64,000 bases of DNA from Hippasteria phrygiana. Lineage: Eukaryota > Echinodermata > Asteroidea > Valvatida > Goniasteridae. Where the stretch lies: contig JAZGUH010000075.1 of assembly GCA_037893225.1 (NCBI GenBank), positions 372,001 through 436,000 on the forward strand. The letters are read 5' to 3'. The position numbers were made by a program, and so were the translations under genes. Below are positions 12,530 through 25,693 of the stretch, in pieces (position 1 is the stretch's first letter; every line of letters starts with the position of its first letter). The notes below the pieces were generated by a model. That model made no database searches. It was not told the DNA's origin and saw nothing but the letters and a program-made list of their open reading frames with translations.

Positions 12530-13330
12530 ACAGGTAGCTGTGGACGGTGGTATCCGAAACCGTGCGTAACGTTTCGCTAACTTCCTAATCATGCAGAATC
12601 AAGCCTAACAAAGTACGTACATACGCTGCAGATGCCAAATTTCCACACACGTATAGTCTGCAACAACAACAAAATCTATCCGTACATGCGAGATTCGCCG
12701 TTTAGAGCTGGAAGGACTTACATTGGGTTCACAGCGGTTTTTGTTTGGAGCGCCGACATCTTCCGTTTCCCTGAATATATCAACCAAACACTCACCCAAA
12801 ATGCAGAGTAGTCATTCATGTAGCGACTGATCCCCTCAAAATGAGAATACGATCAAGTTAAACCCGAAAAAACATTTTTCGTGCAACCCGGAGCATGCAC
12901 AAACGAGCTGTGCATATATTATAGTAGTGGATTCTTAAACATGACATGGATACATGTATCGGCCAGCGGCACTGCGCGCGCCTCGGGGCTCAACGGGTGC
13001 CTCTTGGAGTTGGACGTGAAATTCGACTTTTCGTCCGGCTCGTATTTGAACCTTAGTGTCTGCACCTTAATCCTCGAACTCTACTTGTATGTGACGTATC
13101 TAGTATTTTGGAGGCCGTTGTAAGGGTGAAACTGGATGCTTTTGTTTGAGACCTCAGATACATTTTCAGAAAAACCACACGATCACTGCAGACGACCATG
13201 GACCCTACTATCGGCAGATCATGTCCAAACGTTTAAAAAAGGCGATAGAGGGTCCAATCATGGAGGAAGTTCAGTAGGACAGCAACATGTTTCAATTTGG
13301 TGGTCCAGATATTCAGGTAAGCATGTCGAA
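12530..13330 (+). other. Gene-like island: putative promoter and first coding exon, copy B
   Basis: This is the copy B equivalent of 2929-3720. The ATG exon lies at 13287-13316 with the same ten codons and the same GTAAGC donor. Upstream sequence differs from copy A by a few substitutions and small indels (for example three more bases near 13256). Retention of ATG and donor in both copies is compatible with function but also with recent duplication. Confidence 0.3.
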
Positions 13331-14400
13331 AATTGCGAAATTTTACTTTAATATCCCGCACCAGCATGGTTCAGAAGCAGCGAAATCTTGGAAAATAACC
13401 AACCCTGCTTGTCTAAATATGTGGTACTACGTGTTGTTTTTAAAGATTTATCTCCTAAATATTTGTGGAATCTGATATAGAAATTTACATAGTACAAAAT
13501 ATATATATGAACACTCTACATGTACATTACTAAAAGAAATTTGTGACCATACACTGCCAAGAATACATGTAAAGTCAAAACAAACATGTTTTCCCTCTAT
13601 TTAGCAGTGCAAATTCTCCAACAAAAGCCTCAAACTTATGTGATTACACAATTCTGAACATGAATGGATTGCAGATAAATGCTTTGACATGTTGGACAGA
13701 CATTTTCAACGAAAAAGTTGTTGTTGGGGAGTGAGTTATGCCCCTATACTAGTCTTGTCTCAGAAAAGTTACAGCCCAGTCTGCAAGTCGGGCCTACATG
13801 TAGTACATCTGTACAAATTATAAACCCAACCAGCTAGTCAGAAACAGCGAAATCTTGGAAATTAACCAACCCTGCTTGTCTAAATATGTGCCACAACCTG
13901 TTACTTTAAGATTTATCTCCTAAATATTTGTGGAAAATGAGACACAAATTTACTGTACATGTATGTGAACACTGTAGTGAAAATTCCCCAACAAAATGTA
14001 ATTACACAATTCCGAGGAGAGATTTTACTTTAATACCCCTACCAGCATGGGTCAGAAACAGCGAAATCTTGGAAAATAACCAACCCTGTTTGTCTAAGTA
14101 TGTGGCACAACTTATTTCAAGATCTATTTCCTAAATATTTGTGGAAAATGAGACAGAAATTTACATGTACATGTATGTAAACACTGTAGTACATGTACAT
14201 TAATTTGTGACCAGACACTGCCAAGAATAATTAAGGCTATGTATAGTGAACACAAACTGTTGTCCTCTATTTAGCAGTGAAAATTCCCCAACAAAAGCCT
14301 CCAACTAAAGGTTGTGCCATATAATGACATGATTATGAAGAGAGATTCTACTTTCAAACCCCCACCAACTGAATAAACTGAAGAGTTTGATGTCTAAAAT
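13330..14400. repeat. Internal degenerate repeats, copy B
   Basis: Copy B equivalent of 3720-4790, with the gcgaaatcttgga landmark near 13380, 13847 and 14065. Several small indels distinguish it from copy A. Nothing coding seen. Confidence 0.5.
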
Positions 14401-14615
14401 ACAAACATTGTCACATATAACACTGCAATATTTTGGCAATGCTTAATTATTATACACAGCCCATTCTGTAAGTTGGGCCTGGGGCCTGCATGTATCTGTA
14501 CAAATTATAAACCCCACCAGCTCACCCTGAACCCCTTATAAAAACCCCAAAACACAACACATGAATAAAATATAGAAATACACAGGGGGATAATTTTTAT
14601 TGTTCCCTATTTCAG

Positions 14616-14735
14616 ATTTGATGACAGCATGTACATTTGTCAGTGAAGATGGCAGTGGATCAAACAGAATTGAGCTGCAGTACCTAACTTTTGCCATATC
14701 TTAAGAACTTTATTCAACACTTTCTTTAATAAACC
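14616..14735 (+). other. Putative terminal exon with poly(A) signal, copy B
   Basis: The acceptor-like TTTCAG ends at 14615. The frame then runs to TAA at 14702-14704 and AATAAA follows about 25 bases later. The encoded residues are the same as in copy A. Unrecognised protein. Confidence 0.32.
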
Positions 14736-15015
14736 ACCTTCTGTGTACTTACAGACAGCAATATTGAACAAATGGAAGTCAGACTTTTGCAATTGAAATT
14801 TACAGTGATATGGTACAAATAAGCGATGGGTTTCACATGTAACATTGACACCAGTGTCTATGTTACATGTAAAATCCACAAAAATTCATATTTTATGCCT
14901 CATATTTACTGAAGAGGTCTGATTTTCATATCTTTTCATTAGAGATATATATCCTTAACAAGTTTGTAAAATGTAGACATGTTCAAGGCAAATCAATTGA
15001 AATATGTCAGAAAAT

Positions 15016-16601
15016 GTATTTTTGTTTCACATGTAACACGGACACCATATTTTTTTCATTTACGGAATGACCCATAAGCCTATATCTACCAGCTTTCTTA
15101 GAAGAGTCGCACGTTTCATACCCTAATAAGACCTACTTATAAGTTTATAAAATTAGTAACAATTAGAAACATTAATTAATAAAAGCAGAGAGAATATAGT
15201 GACATTTTAAGGTACTGGTTTCACGTGTAACAGGATACAACATTTGGAGGAATGTCACACACACATTTTGACAATATATCTTCATCGAGTGTGAAAAAAC
15301 AATCCAACGAATCCTTCATTGGACTTGTGAAACTACTAATTGCAAATGTGCATGAACAACGTATCCAGATCAGGGAAAACTGATAAAGGTAGAAAATATA
15401 TATTTTAGGGTTTAAATATTGCCCTTTTTGGCAAAATGTCACACTTTATGTACCCAACTCCATGGAATGAACCACATACATGTAGGTTTAACTCAATACA
15501 CGTACATGTAAGCTCAATGTAATGTGGGCACATGAAAATAATATAATTGAAAACAAGATAAGAGATGGTAGCTGAATATTAAACCTAATCATGTAAATGA
15601 TATCTTAACCATAAAAGTCCTCAATTCTCAGTAGATGATTTTTCACACACCCTAGGAGATTATTAGGGTAATGGTTTGTATGCAATCTGTTTAGACTATA
15701 AGAAAATATACTTTAAAAGAAAACAAAGCAGACTGTACATACCTACATGTTGATATTTAATGGTGGCCGCATTAAATAGTTTTATTCCACCATGATTGTG
15801 TGCAGGGGGGGGGGGGGGGGCCTGTTATCAACTTGGATGAGAAATGTGCAGTATGGTGATGATACTGTAACTTATAATACCACAGAGAACAATTCTTTTA
15901 AATATTATATAACTGAAAAGAGTAAAAAAATATAGAAATAAAATGAGGGCCAATAGTAGTCATGTTAGGTTAACCCTACTATGGATTTGTGTTGAGATAT
16001 GCCCCTACTTGTCTCAGAGAAGTTAATTATTATTATTATACACTGCCTAGTCTGCAAGTTGGGCCTGGGGGCATGCATGTATCTGTACAAATTATAAACC
16101 CAACCAGCTCACCCTGAACCCCAGATAAAAAACCCAAAACACAACACATGAATAAAATATAGAAATACACAGGGGACAATTTTTATTGTTCCTTATTTCA
16201 GATTTGATGACAGCATGTACATTTGTCAGTGAAGATGACAGTGGATCAAACAGAATTGAGCTGCAGTACCTAACTTTTGCTATATCTTAAGAACTTTATT
16301 CAACACTTTCTTTAATAAACCACCTTTTGTGTACTTACAGACAGCAATATTGAACAAATGGAAGTCAGACTTTTGCAATTGAAATTTACAGTGATATGGT
16401 ACAAATAAGCGATGGGTTTCACATGTAACATTGACACCAGTGTCTATGTTACATGTAAAATCCACAAACATTCATATTTTATGCGTCATATTTACTGAAG
16501 AGGTCTGATTTTCATATCTTTTCATTAGAGATGTATATCCTTAACTAGTTCATAAAATGCAGGCATGTTCAAGGCAAATCAATGGAAATATGTCAGAAAA
16601 T
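15016..16601. repeat. Segmental tandem duplication, copy C (internally deleted)
   Basis: The third unit matches the first 970 bases or so of copy A, then jumps near 15990 to sequence equivalent to copy A position 4910 onward. About 3.9 kb is missing, including the CRE repeat and the gene-like first exon. The terminal-exon-like segment is kept (16202-16290). The junction shows only a few bases of microhomology (TTG/TGA). This copy also has an enlarged poly-G tract near 15806. Confidence 0.88.
16202..16325 (+). pseudogene. Orphan terminal exon in deleted copy C
   Basis: This repeats the terminal-exon-like segment with acceptor, open frame, TAA at 16288-16290 and AATAAA. The matching first exon is missing because copy C lost about 3.9 kb. 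One Gly-to-Asp replacement is present relative to copies A and B. If the island is a real gene, this is a 3' fragment without a promoter. Confidence 0.35.
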
Positions 16602-18440
16602 GTGTTTTTGTTTCACATGTAACACGAACACCATATATTTTTCATTTACGGAATGACCCATCAGCCTATATCTACCAGCTTTCTTGGAAGAGTCGCAAGT
16701 TTCATACCCTAATAAGACCTACTTATAAGTTTATAAAATTAGTAACAATTAGACAAAAATAATAAAAGCAGAGAGAATATAATGACATTTTAAGGTACTG
16801 GTTTCACGTGTAACAGGACACCAAATTTGGAGGAATGTCACACATTTTGACAATATATCTTCGAGTGTGAAAAAAACAATCAAAAGAATCCTTTATTGGA
16901 CTTGTGAAACTACTAATTGCAAGTGTGCATAAACAAGAAAATGAAAACTGATAAAGGTAGAAAATATATATTTTAGGGTTTAAACATTGCCCTTTTTGGC
17001 AAAATGTCACACTTTATGTACCCAACTTCATGGAATGAACCACATCCATGTAGGTTTAACTCAATACACGTAAGCTCAATGTAATGTGGGCACATAAACA
17101 TGATATAATTAAAAACAAGATTAGAGATGGTAGCTGAATATTAAACCTAATCATGTAAATGATATCTTAACCATAAAAGTCCTCAATTCTCAGTAGATGA
17201 TTTTTCACACACCCTAGGAGATTATTAGGGTAATGGTTTGTATGCAATCTGTTTAGACTATAAGAAAATAAACTTTAAATGAAAACAAAGCAGACAGTAC
17301 ATACCTACATGTTGATATTTAATGGTAGCCGCATTAAATATTTTATTCCACCATGATTGTGTGCAGGGGGTGGGGGGGGGGGGGGGGGTCCTGTTATCAA
17401 CTTGGATGAGAAATGTGCAGTATGGTGATGATGCTGTAACTTATAATACCACAGAGATTTTAAGACAAACAATTCTTTAAATATTATATTACTGAAAAGA
17501 GTAAATAGAATTAGAAATAGAATGAGGGCCAATAGTAGTCATGTTAGGTTAACCCTATTGTGGATTTTTGTTGATTTAATTTTTGGGTCATTTTGGAGGA
17601 CAATTTCAGTTAAAAGTTGTGACCATTATTGCTAAATTGCTAATTTTATAATTGAAAATTTGAGCCTAATTTATTTCTGATCAATTTTTTATAAATATAA
17701 AAATAATGTTATGAGTCATTTAAAATAGTAACAATAAACAAACACCAATTATTATGGAAAATTAAATGATCAAAACTAAATAAAAACAAATTAAAGCCAG
17801 TCGCAGCACTGACAGAAAATTGGGCATTGCAAATAGCGTCGCCAATGCCGGTTCGCGTGAATCTCTCTACTAACGTGCTAGCTCCATGTGTCTGCTGTAT
17901 GTGATTTAGCCATTTACTACCTTTCTTCTTTCTATCCTTTTCTGTCTTCTTTGCTGATGGTAGCTGTTAGTGCCACAGCCATTGTGTACATCTTATAATA
18001 TATCATCTTATCTTCTTCTTTTTTTATTAAAGTGGGTGGATCGGATGGCTGTAATGGGAGGAGGGCATTATAAATTAACACTTATTTTCAAAAGCTAACA
18101 AATGGTTAGCCCCATATCAGGGGTTTATCAGTACCATAATACCAAACTTTTCTCTGCAAAATAATATTAAATGTCATGGAAATTTAGTCTTGGAAAGTCA
18201 TGGAAAGGTCATGGAATTTGGTTTTCAGATTTCTGTGGGAACCCTGACTTGACTTTTAATGATGGTCATCACATGTCACGTGACGTCATCTTAAAGGGGC
18301 ATTTTTCGAAGCCATATATCCATGGAAGTACAAGTCCGATTAAGTTGATACGTGGTATCTAGATAGGACAGCATGTGTTACAGATGGAAATTGATGTGAC
18401 GTCAAGATGACGTCATCATACGATTTTATAGTAATTGTTA
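16602..18440. repeat. Segmental tandem duplication, copy D (partial)
   Basis: The fourth unit starts with the same phase sequence and follows copy A to the equivalent of about base 1700, after which it passes into diverged CRE-rich repeat. It has about 110 bp near 17893-18010 that copies A and B lack, containing a pyrimidine-rich stretch. This may be an insertion here or a deletion shared by A and B. The poly-G run near 17367 is longer and interrupted. No gene-like island is present. Confidence 0.82.
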
Positions 18441-20740
18441 AGTTTTTCAACTTCAAAGTTTCTTTAAGCCATATCTCACCAACAGAACATGCTAAATTCA
18501 AAATTCTTTTTGTAATAGCTTTGTTAGCTCCTATATTCTTTCACATACATTTGAAAAATGTGTGACGTCATCATGACGTCATCAAAAATGTGCATTTCTG
18601 AAACACACATAAGGGTACGTCCGATCGTCATAAAAATTGGTGGGTAGGTAGATAGTGCCACTAGCATGCAAAATCCGAAGTGACGTCATGATGACGTCAT
18701 CGGCTGATTTTTTATGAATTTGTAAATGTTTCAAATTTCATTGTACTCTTAAAATTTTGCACTTCTTCAAATGCCATGAACTTCAAACTTGGCATATGCA
18801 TTGACTATCTACTCGAGATGGGTGCCGAATCATGACGTCATGATGACGACATCACATGTCACGTGACGTCATCTTAAAATTGCATTTTTGAAGGCCCTAT
18901 ATCTATTTTTTTTCTGCTTCTTATTTTAGTTCTATCCCAAATCCCATAGACTTTGTGCATAGATTTTCTGATCGGCACTTTTGTCATCAAACAACATCGA
19001 ATCTTAGTCAGAGTTAGCATAGGTATAGACCCTGATGCAAAGTCGTGCCGCGAAGAGTGACGTCATAATGACGTCTTCGTGTGACATGTAACATGAACTT
19101 AAAGGTCAAGTTTGGAGTACGAAATGTTAATCATAAAATAATCTCAGATCTTAAACTTAGCAAAGACATAGACCTTCTGATACTTTATGTTAAATAAAAA
19201 AGAAAAAAAGGAAAAGCCATGCGTATGTTTACAACAGACGCACATTTTTTGGCGTTTCCGCTACAGCAGGAAAGCCTTTGTTTTTGTTCTGTTCGCGCGA
19301 TTGTGTAGTTTAGTACACTTTCGCCCAGGCATGAACACAATCTACTTGAAAATTGTTCGTTTTGCCACATTCAGAACAAAGGGCCACGTCGAAGAACATC
19401 TGCAGGGTTTTTGGCTTTTCCGACAACCAGTCGGAAAAGGCTTTGTTTTTGTTCTGATTTTTTTTTTTTTTTTTTTTCCTTTTTTTTTTTCCTATTTTAG
19501 TTCTATCCCAAATCCCATAGACTTTGTACACGAATTTTGTCGGCGGCACTTTGGTCACTAAACAACCTCAGATCTTAACCAAACTTAACACAAACTAAGA
19601 CCCTCAACTGAAATTGTTTCTCCTAGAGTGACGTCATGATGACGTCATCATACGATTTTTAAATAATTTTTTTGTTTTTGAACCCTAAAGTTTCTTAAAG
19701 TCATATCTCATCAACAGAACATGCTAAATTCAAAATTCTTTTTGTAATAGCTTTGTTAGCTCCTGTATTTTTTTACATAAATGTAAAAATTGCGTGACGT
19801 CATCATGACGTCATCAAAAATGTGCTTTTTTGAAACACATATAAGAGTACGTCCGATCGTCATAAAAATTGGTGGGTAGGTAGATAGTGCTACTAGCATT
19901 TAAAATCCAAAGTGACGTCATGATGACGTCATCGGTTGATTTTCTATGAATTTTTTGTTCTATCCTAAATCCCATTGACTTTGTACACGAATTTTGTACG
20001 TAACACTTTGGTCACTAAACAACATCAGATCTTAATCAGACTTAACATAAAGATAGACCCTAACCTGAAATTGCATGCAGAAGAGTGACGTCATGATGAC
20101 GTCATCACATGTCACATGACGTCATCTTAAAGGTGCATTTTTCAAAGGCCCATATTTAGAGAACCGGAGTTTCGATTGCCTTTAAACCTGGTATGTTTGT
20201 AAGCCAGCACGTGTTATAGATGAAAATTTGTGTGACGTCATGATGACGTCATCATACTTTTTTTTAGTAATTTTTAAGTTTTTGAACCCTAAAGTTTCTT
20301 AAAATCATATCTAATCAACAGAACATGCTAAATTTTAAATTCCTTTTGGAATAGCTTTGTTAGCCCGTATATTCTTTCATATCAATGTGAAAAATGTGTG
20401 ACGTCATCATGACGTCATAAAAAATTAGCTTTTTCGAAACACATATAAGGGTAGGTCCGATTGTCATAAACGTGGGTGGGTAGGTAGATAGTGCCACTAG
20501 CATGTAAAATCCAAAGTGACGTCATGATGACGTCATTGGCTGATTTTCTATGAATTTTTAGTTCTATCCCACATCCCGCAGACTTTGTAAGCAATGTTTT
20601 GTACCCGGTGTTTTGGTCACTAAACAACCTCAGATCTTAATCTAACTTAACACAAAGATAGACCCGAAGCTGAAATTGTATGTCGAAGAGTGATCTCATG
20701 ATGACGTCATCACGTGTCACTTGACGTGCTACATTTTGAA
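18400..20740 (+). repeat. Diverged CRE-rich Helentron-like repeats
   Basis: Units related to the 605-bp repeat are strung together here with more divergence than in copy B. The landmark about CCCATAGACTTTGTACACG appears near 18945, 19520, 19970 and 20570. Paired TGACGTCA octamers recur throughout (for example 18394, 18564, 18680, 19629, 19795, 20234, 20398, 20517). A decayed 3' end with GGAAAAGCC and a hairpin lies at 19211-19240, without CTAG. No genes. Confidence 0.85.
19413..19500 (+). mobile_element. Helentron-like 5' terminus
   Basis: GGCTTTTCCGAC (19413-19424) pairs with GTCGGAAAAGG after a six-base loop, making a 5' hairpin. The conserved GCTTTGTTTTTGTTCTGA and a long T-rich tract follow, leading into the element body. 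GGCTTTTCCG is the inverted counterpart of CGGAAAAGCC at the 3' ends. It is preceded by a run of T, as expected for insertion between T residues. Confidence 0.6.
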
Positions 20741-21081
20741 AATTGATTTGCGATGTTTTGGAAGTTCTAATGGTTACAGATATTCGTTAAATGCAAAAAT
20801 AAATCTTCAAATAGGCCTAATGTTATTTTCAGACTGATCAAATGTTTCGTTTCTGTGAATAGTGTCAAGTTTGTGACGCGTTTTCGTCGAACCTAGGCCT
20901 GCATACTACTTTCTAGTGATGAAATAATTGGCTCTAATTATTAATAAATACGTCAACAGAGGGCGCAATTCAAGATTAACGGGTCCGCGTGCGATCGCAA
21001 ATGAAACGGCAGGAGCATTTGTTTTATTGTAGAATTTGTAACGTTTGCAACGTATAATTAAATTAAAAGTTCATTAATATT
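20741..21081. other. Unique sequence, no feature seen
   Basis: AT-rich sequence without CRE pairs, repeats or convincing coding frames. It separates the repeat block from the TIR element that follows. Confidence 0.5.
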
Positions 21082-22238
21082 GGTTTTCCCGGCCAATTTA
21101 AACAAAACTTCATTCAATTTAATACCCGGATCATTCAATTTCGTTTGAAAATGAATGCTCCGTTGAATCAGCATTCAACAGCCAAAAGGAGTAATTCCAT
21201 TTCAGCAGTTAGCATTCACTGGTCAAAAATAAGATCATTCAAATTCCTGAGGTCGCAAAGGTCATTCAATTTCGTAAAAGCCAGCAGCAAGAGGCTGGTC
21301 AACCATTCAATTTCATCAATTGGCAAACATTTTTCAAATGTTTACATTTAAATTCGTTTCTATGGTATGTGCTTTCTGATTCGTATTTTAATTTGACGTG
21401 GCCCGAACATTATACTGTAAAACGCTGTTTAAAAATATGTTTAAACTTTTTACACAACCCGGGTTGTTCATGTGTTCTGCTTACACAGCGCACTTGGTTG
21501 TTCAAGCAGGGCACTTAAACAACCCGGGTTGTTTAAAAAGGTTGAACAGCGTTTTCTCTGTGTAGCAGAAATAAGAAGAAAACATAAAAACCAGTGCAAA
21601 CTATCACAAGGCTGTAGCGAAATACTTTGTTTTCATTTCTAACTTATCGCCATAACTTTTCAACTTTACTTAACAGTCTTCTAGATACAGGGTACAGGCT
21701 TTAACTTTAATCATGGGGTAACAAAGCAAAAGGAACACTTATTGCAATTAAGACAAAACACACGACGTAAATGAAATGCAAACAACAAGGAAACGCATCT
21801 AACAAACAAAAAAATCAAGTGCCAGTAAAAGAGCTATTGCCAGCTTCCTCGAATAAACAAGCTATAACTCATGTGTAATTTGAACGCACAGACTATTTGA
21901 AATTCATTGCCCATAAACGAAAAAGAAAACAAAAACTAGTAACAAATTCATGTGCGCTTCCATGAGTCTTAATTTGATTTCATCAATTGTAGATAGGTAG
22001 TAGAAATTCAACTGAATATTTTTGAAAATGTAGTGTTGAATGCCTATAAATGAAATAGAATGATTAACTTAAAACGAACCTGAATGAAAAGAACGAAATC
22101 GTGTGTGCACAAACACGAAATTGAATGCAATAGTAGCTAAAAAGAAACCCTAGTTTAATTAAATAGGGGGAAATGCGTAAATTTGAATGCGTGTTAATGA
22201 AATTGAATTAATTTGTAATGAAATTAGCCGGGAAAACC
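21082..22238. mobile_element. TIR element with ATTCAATTT subterminal repeats
   Basis: GGTTTTCCCGGC (21082-21093) is the inverse of GCCGGGAAAACC (22227-22238), with similarity continuing several bases inward. Inside both ends the motif ATTCAATTT or a close variant is repeated many times, pointing inward on the left and in inverse orientation on the right. Subterminal repeats of this kind are typical transposase binding sites. No transposase is encoded, so this would be a non-autonomous DNA transposon of about 1.16 kb. Superfamily and target duplication are not clear. Confidence 0.66.
21414..21562. mobile_element. Nested palindromic foldback element
   Basis: AAAACGCTGTT near 21419 is inverted as AACAGCGTTTT at 21545-21555. 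Each arm also holds the self-palindromic core AACAACCCGGGTTGTT (near 21453 and 21519). The whole 150 bp can fold as one hairpin. It lies inside the larger TIR element and is probably a separate small insertion. Confidence 0.6.
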
Positions 22239-22680
22239 TATACTTAGAAGTATCTTCTTTAAAAGTATAGGTAATTTTTACTGGTAGTATTTGCTTTGTT
22301 CAATTTGAATAAAAAGGACTCACAAAAAGGAAATATGTCGGTCCGGTTCAGCACTGTAGCTGTTTATATGTATCAGGGGAAAAACAATCTCAACAGTATT
22401 CTTAGCCTGAGACCCTCCCCCCCCCCAAGCACTTTTGTGGCCGATTTTTTGTTTCGCAATCTCGGTTCTTTCAAATACTTGCCTGATGAACACAAACTTG
22501 ACATTTGTAGGTACCAATTGTACTTTCATTAAAGAGAAATTCAAGAATCGTGTAGAAAACTTATTCGACACAGGCCGTTTCTAGCCCACGCTGAACAATG
22601 ATATGAGGGAGACTGTTTATTGAGGTCTTATGAAGAGTGGACCAAACATCCTATGGCATCGTTGGCGCTACGTGGCGCTA
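22239..22680. other. Unique sequence, no gene recognised
   Basis: Short open frames exist on both strands, but none has a recognisable motif or a shared frame signal. A poly-C run sits near 22417. Confidence 0.45.
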
Positions 22681-22928
22681 TTAGCCTTTTAGAGGTATGG
22701 CGGACACAATAGGAGGGCGCTATTTGATTTGGGTAAACATTTTGTGAAAACACAAATTCCAGTAATAGTCAGAATCACATATTGTTTTGAGTTAAAGTAC
22801 AATCCATAGTACAATCAATAGATCATGCCTAATCTTCACCTTTGAAATTTCCTGTGGTTTAACAAAAGGTATACCCAAATAAAATAGCGCCCTCTCCTAT
22901 TGTGTCCGCCATACCTCTAAAAGGCTAA
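22681..22928. mobile_element. MITE, 248 bp, about 65-bp TIRs, TA target site
   Basis: The left arm from TTAGCCTTTTAGAGG is inverted almost perfectly at the right end, which closes with GGCTAA. TA flanks both sides (22679-22680 and 22929-22930), compatible with a Tc1/mariner-type target duplication. The two arms have a few differences, including AGGAGGG against AGGAGAGGG. A solo left half occurs at 50458-50522. Confidence 0.85.
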
Positions 22929-22930
22929 TA

Positions 22931-24960
22931 GTTTTGGTGTGAATACTTTACAATCGCGCTGTCGATCGGTTTTGTTTGCCACTTCATGAAAACGTTTCAT
23001 AGCGCCACCACTCGCCCTGAAAAATATATCTACTGCGGGCGCCGGGTTCTTGAAAAAAAATCAAGGCACAGAGGTGACATAATGTTGAAATTCCTCACAA
23101 GTTCCACTTCTTTGATAAACGTACCTGACCGTTTCCAAAAAGCCATGGTCCTTAACAACACCAAGAAAATGCCAAATTGTAACAGGGTGACATTTGCTTT
23201 TTTCTTTCACTGATCAAAACACAGAAAATACGGATCACAGGCAGTGCTGTAATCCACTCGCTCACATAATATTTATATCGAGTTGAAATAGAGGAATTTC
23301 AAATTTGTATCCAAACCTCTTTTGTTGCGAGGAATACAACAATGTCTCCAGTGTCTGTAGAGTGGTTTAGCAGTGAGAGCCTCAGCTTCGATTTCATGTG
23401 AAATTCGTCTATTTGTGTCAGAAAAGTTTCAGGCAGTTGTTTTTTCCTTCTAAATTTCCTTCCGACACCCTGTGTTGCACCCTAACAATTAAATCAATCA
23501 TGACAATGCCCCCCCCCCCCCCGGCAAGTTATTTGCGATTGTTACTGAAAGTCGAAAATGACAACTTCAGGTTGTAACCTCTCTCACATTTTTATACACA
23601 CGCGTAGCTTGGGCTTGAATATGATTTAAGAAGTTGGTCTTTGGTGAGAAGTACTACAGGTACATAGTGTACACCATTAATAAATGTGTACGTGAAACTG
23701 ATAGTTTTCAAGGTCTTTGAATATCATGACCTTCTCAATAACATTTATTCCAGCACCGAGCCAAATAACATTTACATGGGGATTAAGGGGAATTCAGACA
23801 GATTCAGAGCAAAATGGTGTAAAATTCACAAAATAATTTGTTTTATTCAATTGTTCATACATCTCTTTGTAGAACATTTCTTGGTTTTGACTGTTGCCTT
23901 TGTGTACATGGTAATATAAAATTTCAAGATTTGTTTGAAAATATACAAATGTTATTCAATATAAAAATAAATCAAAAACTGAAGATATAAGAGATACTGT
24001 CTTTGATAACGAAGTAAACTAAAGGTAAAGTTCCTTCTGTAGCGCAACCTAATAAAGAATTTGCCATGAGATAGGTATCCTAAATAGCATCTTAACAAAG
24101 TAGGGTCAGTCTTGTAAAATACACAAATCTCAAAGTTGTCATTTGAGAGCACAAAATTGCCACTTTTCCATGGAAGTATCAGTGAGTTAGTCAATTCATT
24201 TGGAACTTTACACTTTGCTTAAGGCAAATAACTCCACATTAAACAGTACTGAGCTAGATATTACCATCTCAAATGATTATGTAAGGACTTACTTGGTATA
24301 ACAGTGCTATATTGTGTATCTTCAGATACATGTACTTCATACATACTGTGTGAAACAAAATGGCTTACATTGTGTATGCCCGCCCCAACAAAATGGCTTA
24401 ATCTTTGACAATTTCACACCAGTCACAAATTTAACTTGAGCTGTATGTGTCAAAAATAGGAAAATGTTTAAGATTTTAACAGGAACATTCTGTTCAAATT
24501 AAAAATGCATGTTTTTTTTCTATTTTTAAACATAGGGTGTTCATATTTTGTAATGTCTATCAATTCATATTTTGTTGTTTTGCTTCTTTATGAGGCAGAT
24601 GAAAGCTATGGCGCAGTGGTGTGTCCAGGTTTTGGGTTGTGGGGGGGGGGGGAATTGCAAATGATTCTGAAAAAGTAATCCCAATTTGAAAAGTGTTGCA
24701 AAATTTAAGACATTGTAGAATTGAATAAAGTACCTTCATGAGTTGCTCTAGCAGAGTGCTTTTATATGCAAGTTTATCAACACATAATTTTTAAGAACCA
24801 AATTTGTTACTCATGAATGTAACAAAACTGCTCCTGTCTAATTTCATGCCCTTTTCGACTTTCACCCTGAATTTTTTTTTTTCTCAATTGCTATTTTTCT
24901 AGCAATACGAAAGTTATTTTTTTTAATGAGACACTGAATTAACAAATATACTCATATTTG
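22931..24960. other. Unique AT-rich sequence, no gene recognised
   Basis: No repeats shared with the rest of the window. Simple tracts are poly-C near 23509 and poly-G near 24640. Open frames here are under 90 codons and unrecognised. Confidence 0.45.
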
Positions 24961-25693
24961 GATCTGTCCACACTAACGGTTACAACTGATAACTTTGTGG
25001 GTGAGACATTCCTGTATCATTTGTGATTGCACTGATAAATAAATAGGCTGATTCACTGGATATGTAGAACATTACTAGGCCATCTTTAAGATGAAATGAA
25101 GGATAATGTTCACAACATGGACAGACATTGTTGAATTATACAGGTATATTCTTGTTATAATTAATCCAGCGCTTGTTCCATTTATATTACTCGTTCAATG
25201 TAGAATTGTTATCACTCAACATTAAAGCAACCTATTTATTATTTATGAAATTAGGATGCGACTTGAACAACGTTCATAACATGGACAGAATTTTGTGACA
25301 AATAACAGTCCCTGTTATGAACATGAAGTCTTGAAGATGTACACCCTGTAGTTTAAAAATACCTGGAGGTTTAACCTAAGATTGGCCAGTGGCAATCCCT
25401 CAATAGATAGCTTTACATTAGGAACAACATTTGGGATAATTCATGTATTTCATTACTACTTCCCAACACTTTAAAATAAAATGTCTGTCCATGTTATAAA
25501 CATTAAATCTTGAGGATAATCCTCTGTAATTCCTCGAAACCTGAGAAATGTATCAAACATTTTGAAGGGCAATCTTCTTACTAGAATATTAGATGCAGAA
25601 ATAGGGAAAACATGGCAAATTACTTCATGTATGGACTCCTGTCCCTGGTTCCCTCTAAATGTCACACTTTTGTAACCGTTAGTGTGGAAAGAC
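24961..25693. mobile_element. TIR element, about 733 bp
   Basis: CCACACTAACGGTTACAA near 24968-24985 is inverted perfectly as TTGTAACCGTTAGTGTGG at 25670-25687, with partial pairing outside it. Inside, GTTCATAACATGGACAG and variants occur in both orientations (near 25109, 25268, 25312 and 25484), a further symmetric set. No transposase frame. The target duplication is unclear. Confidence 0.65.

Larger units (their letters stand above)
5517..15015. repeat. Segmental tandem duplication, copy B (expanded)
   Basis: This is the second unit of the tandem duplication. It matches copy A from its first base to about 7837. From about 11937 it matches the part of copy A after 2312. The extra 4.1 kb between these points is made of 401-bp and 605-bp tandem arrays bounded on both sides by a hairpin + CTAG end followed by a (TTC)n run. 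The length difference from copy A is therefore explained by acquisition or expansion of Helentron-like array DNA at one position. The right end is placed where the phase-start sequence recurs at about 15016. Confidence 0.9.

Noticed and set aside
19187..19561. 124-codon plus-strand frame
   Set aside because: Formed by the T-rich Helentron-like 5' end, with a poly-Phe run; no coding character.
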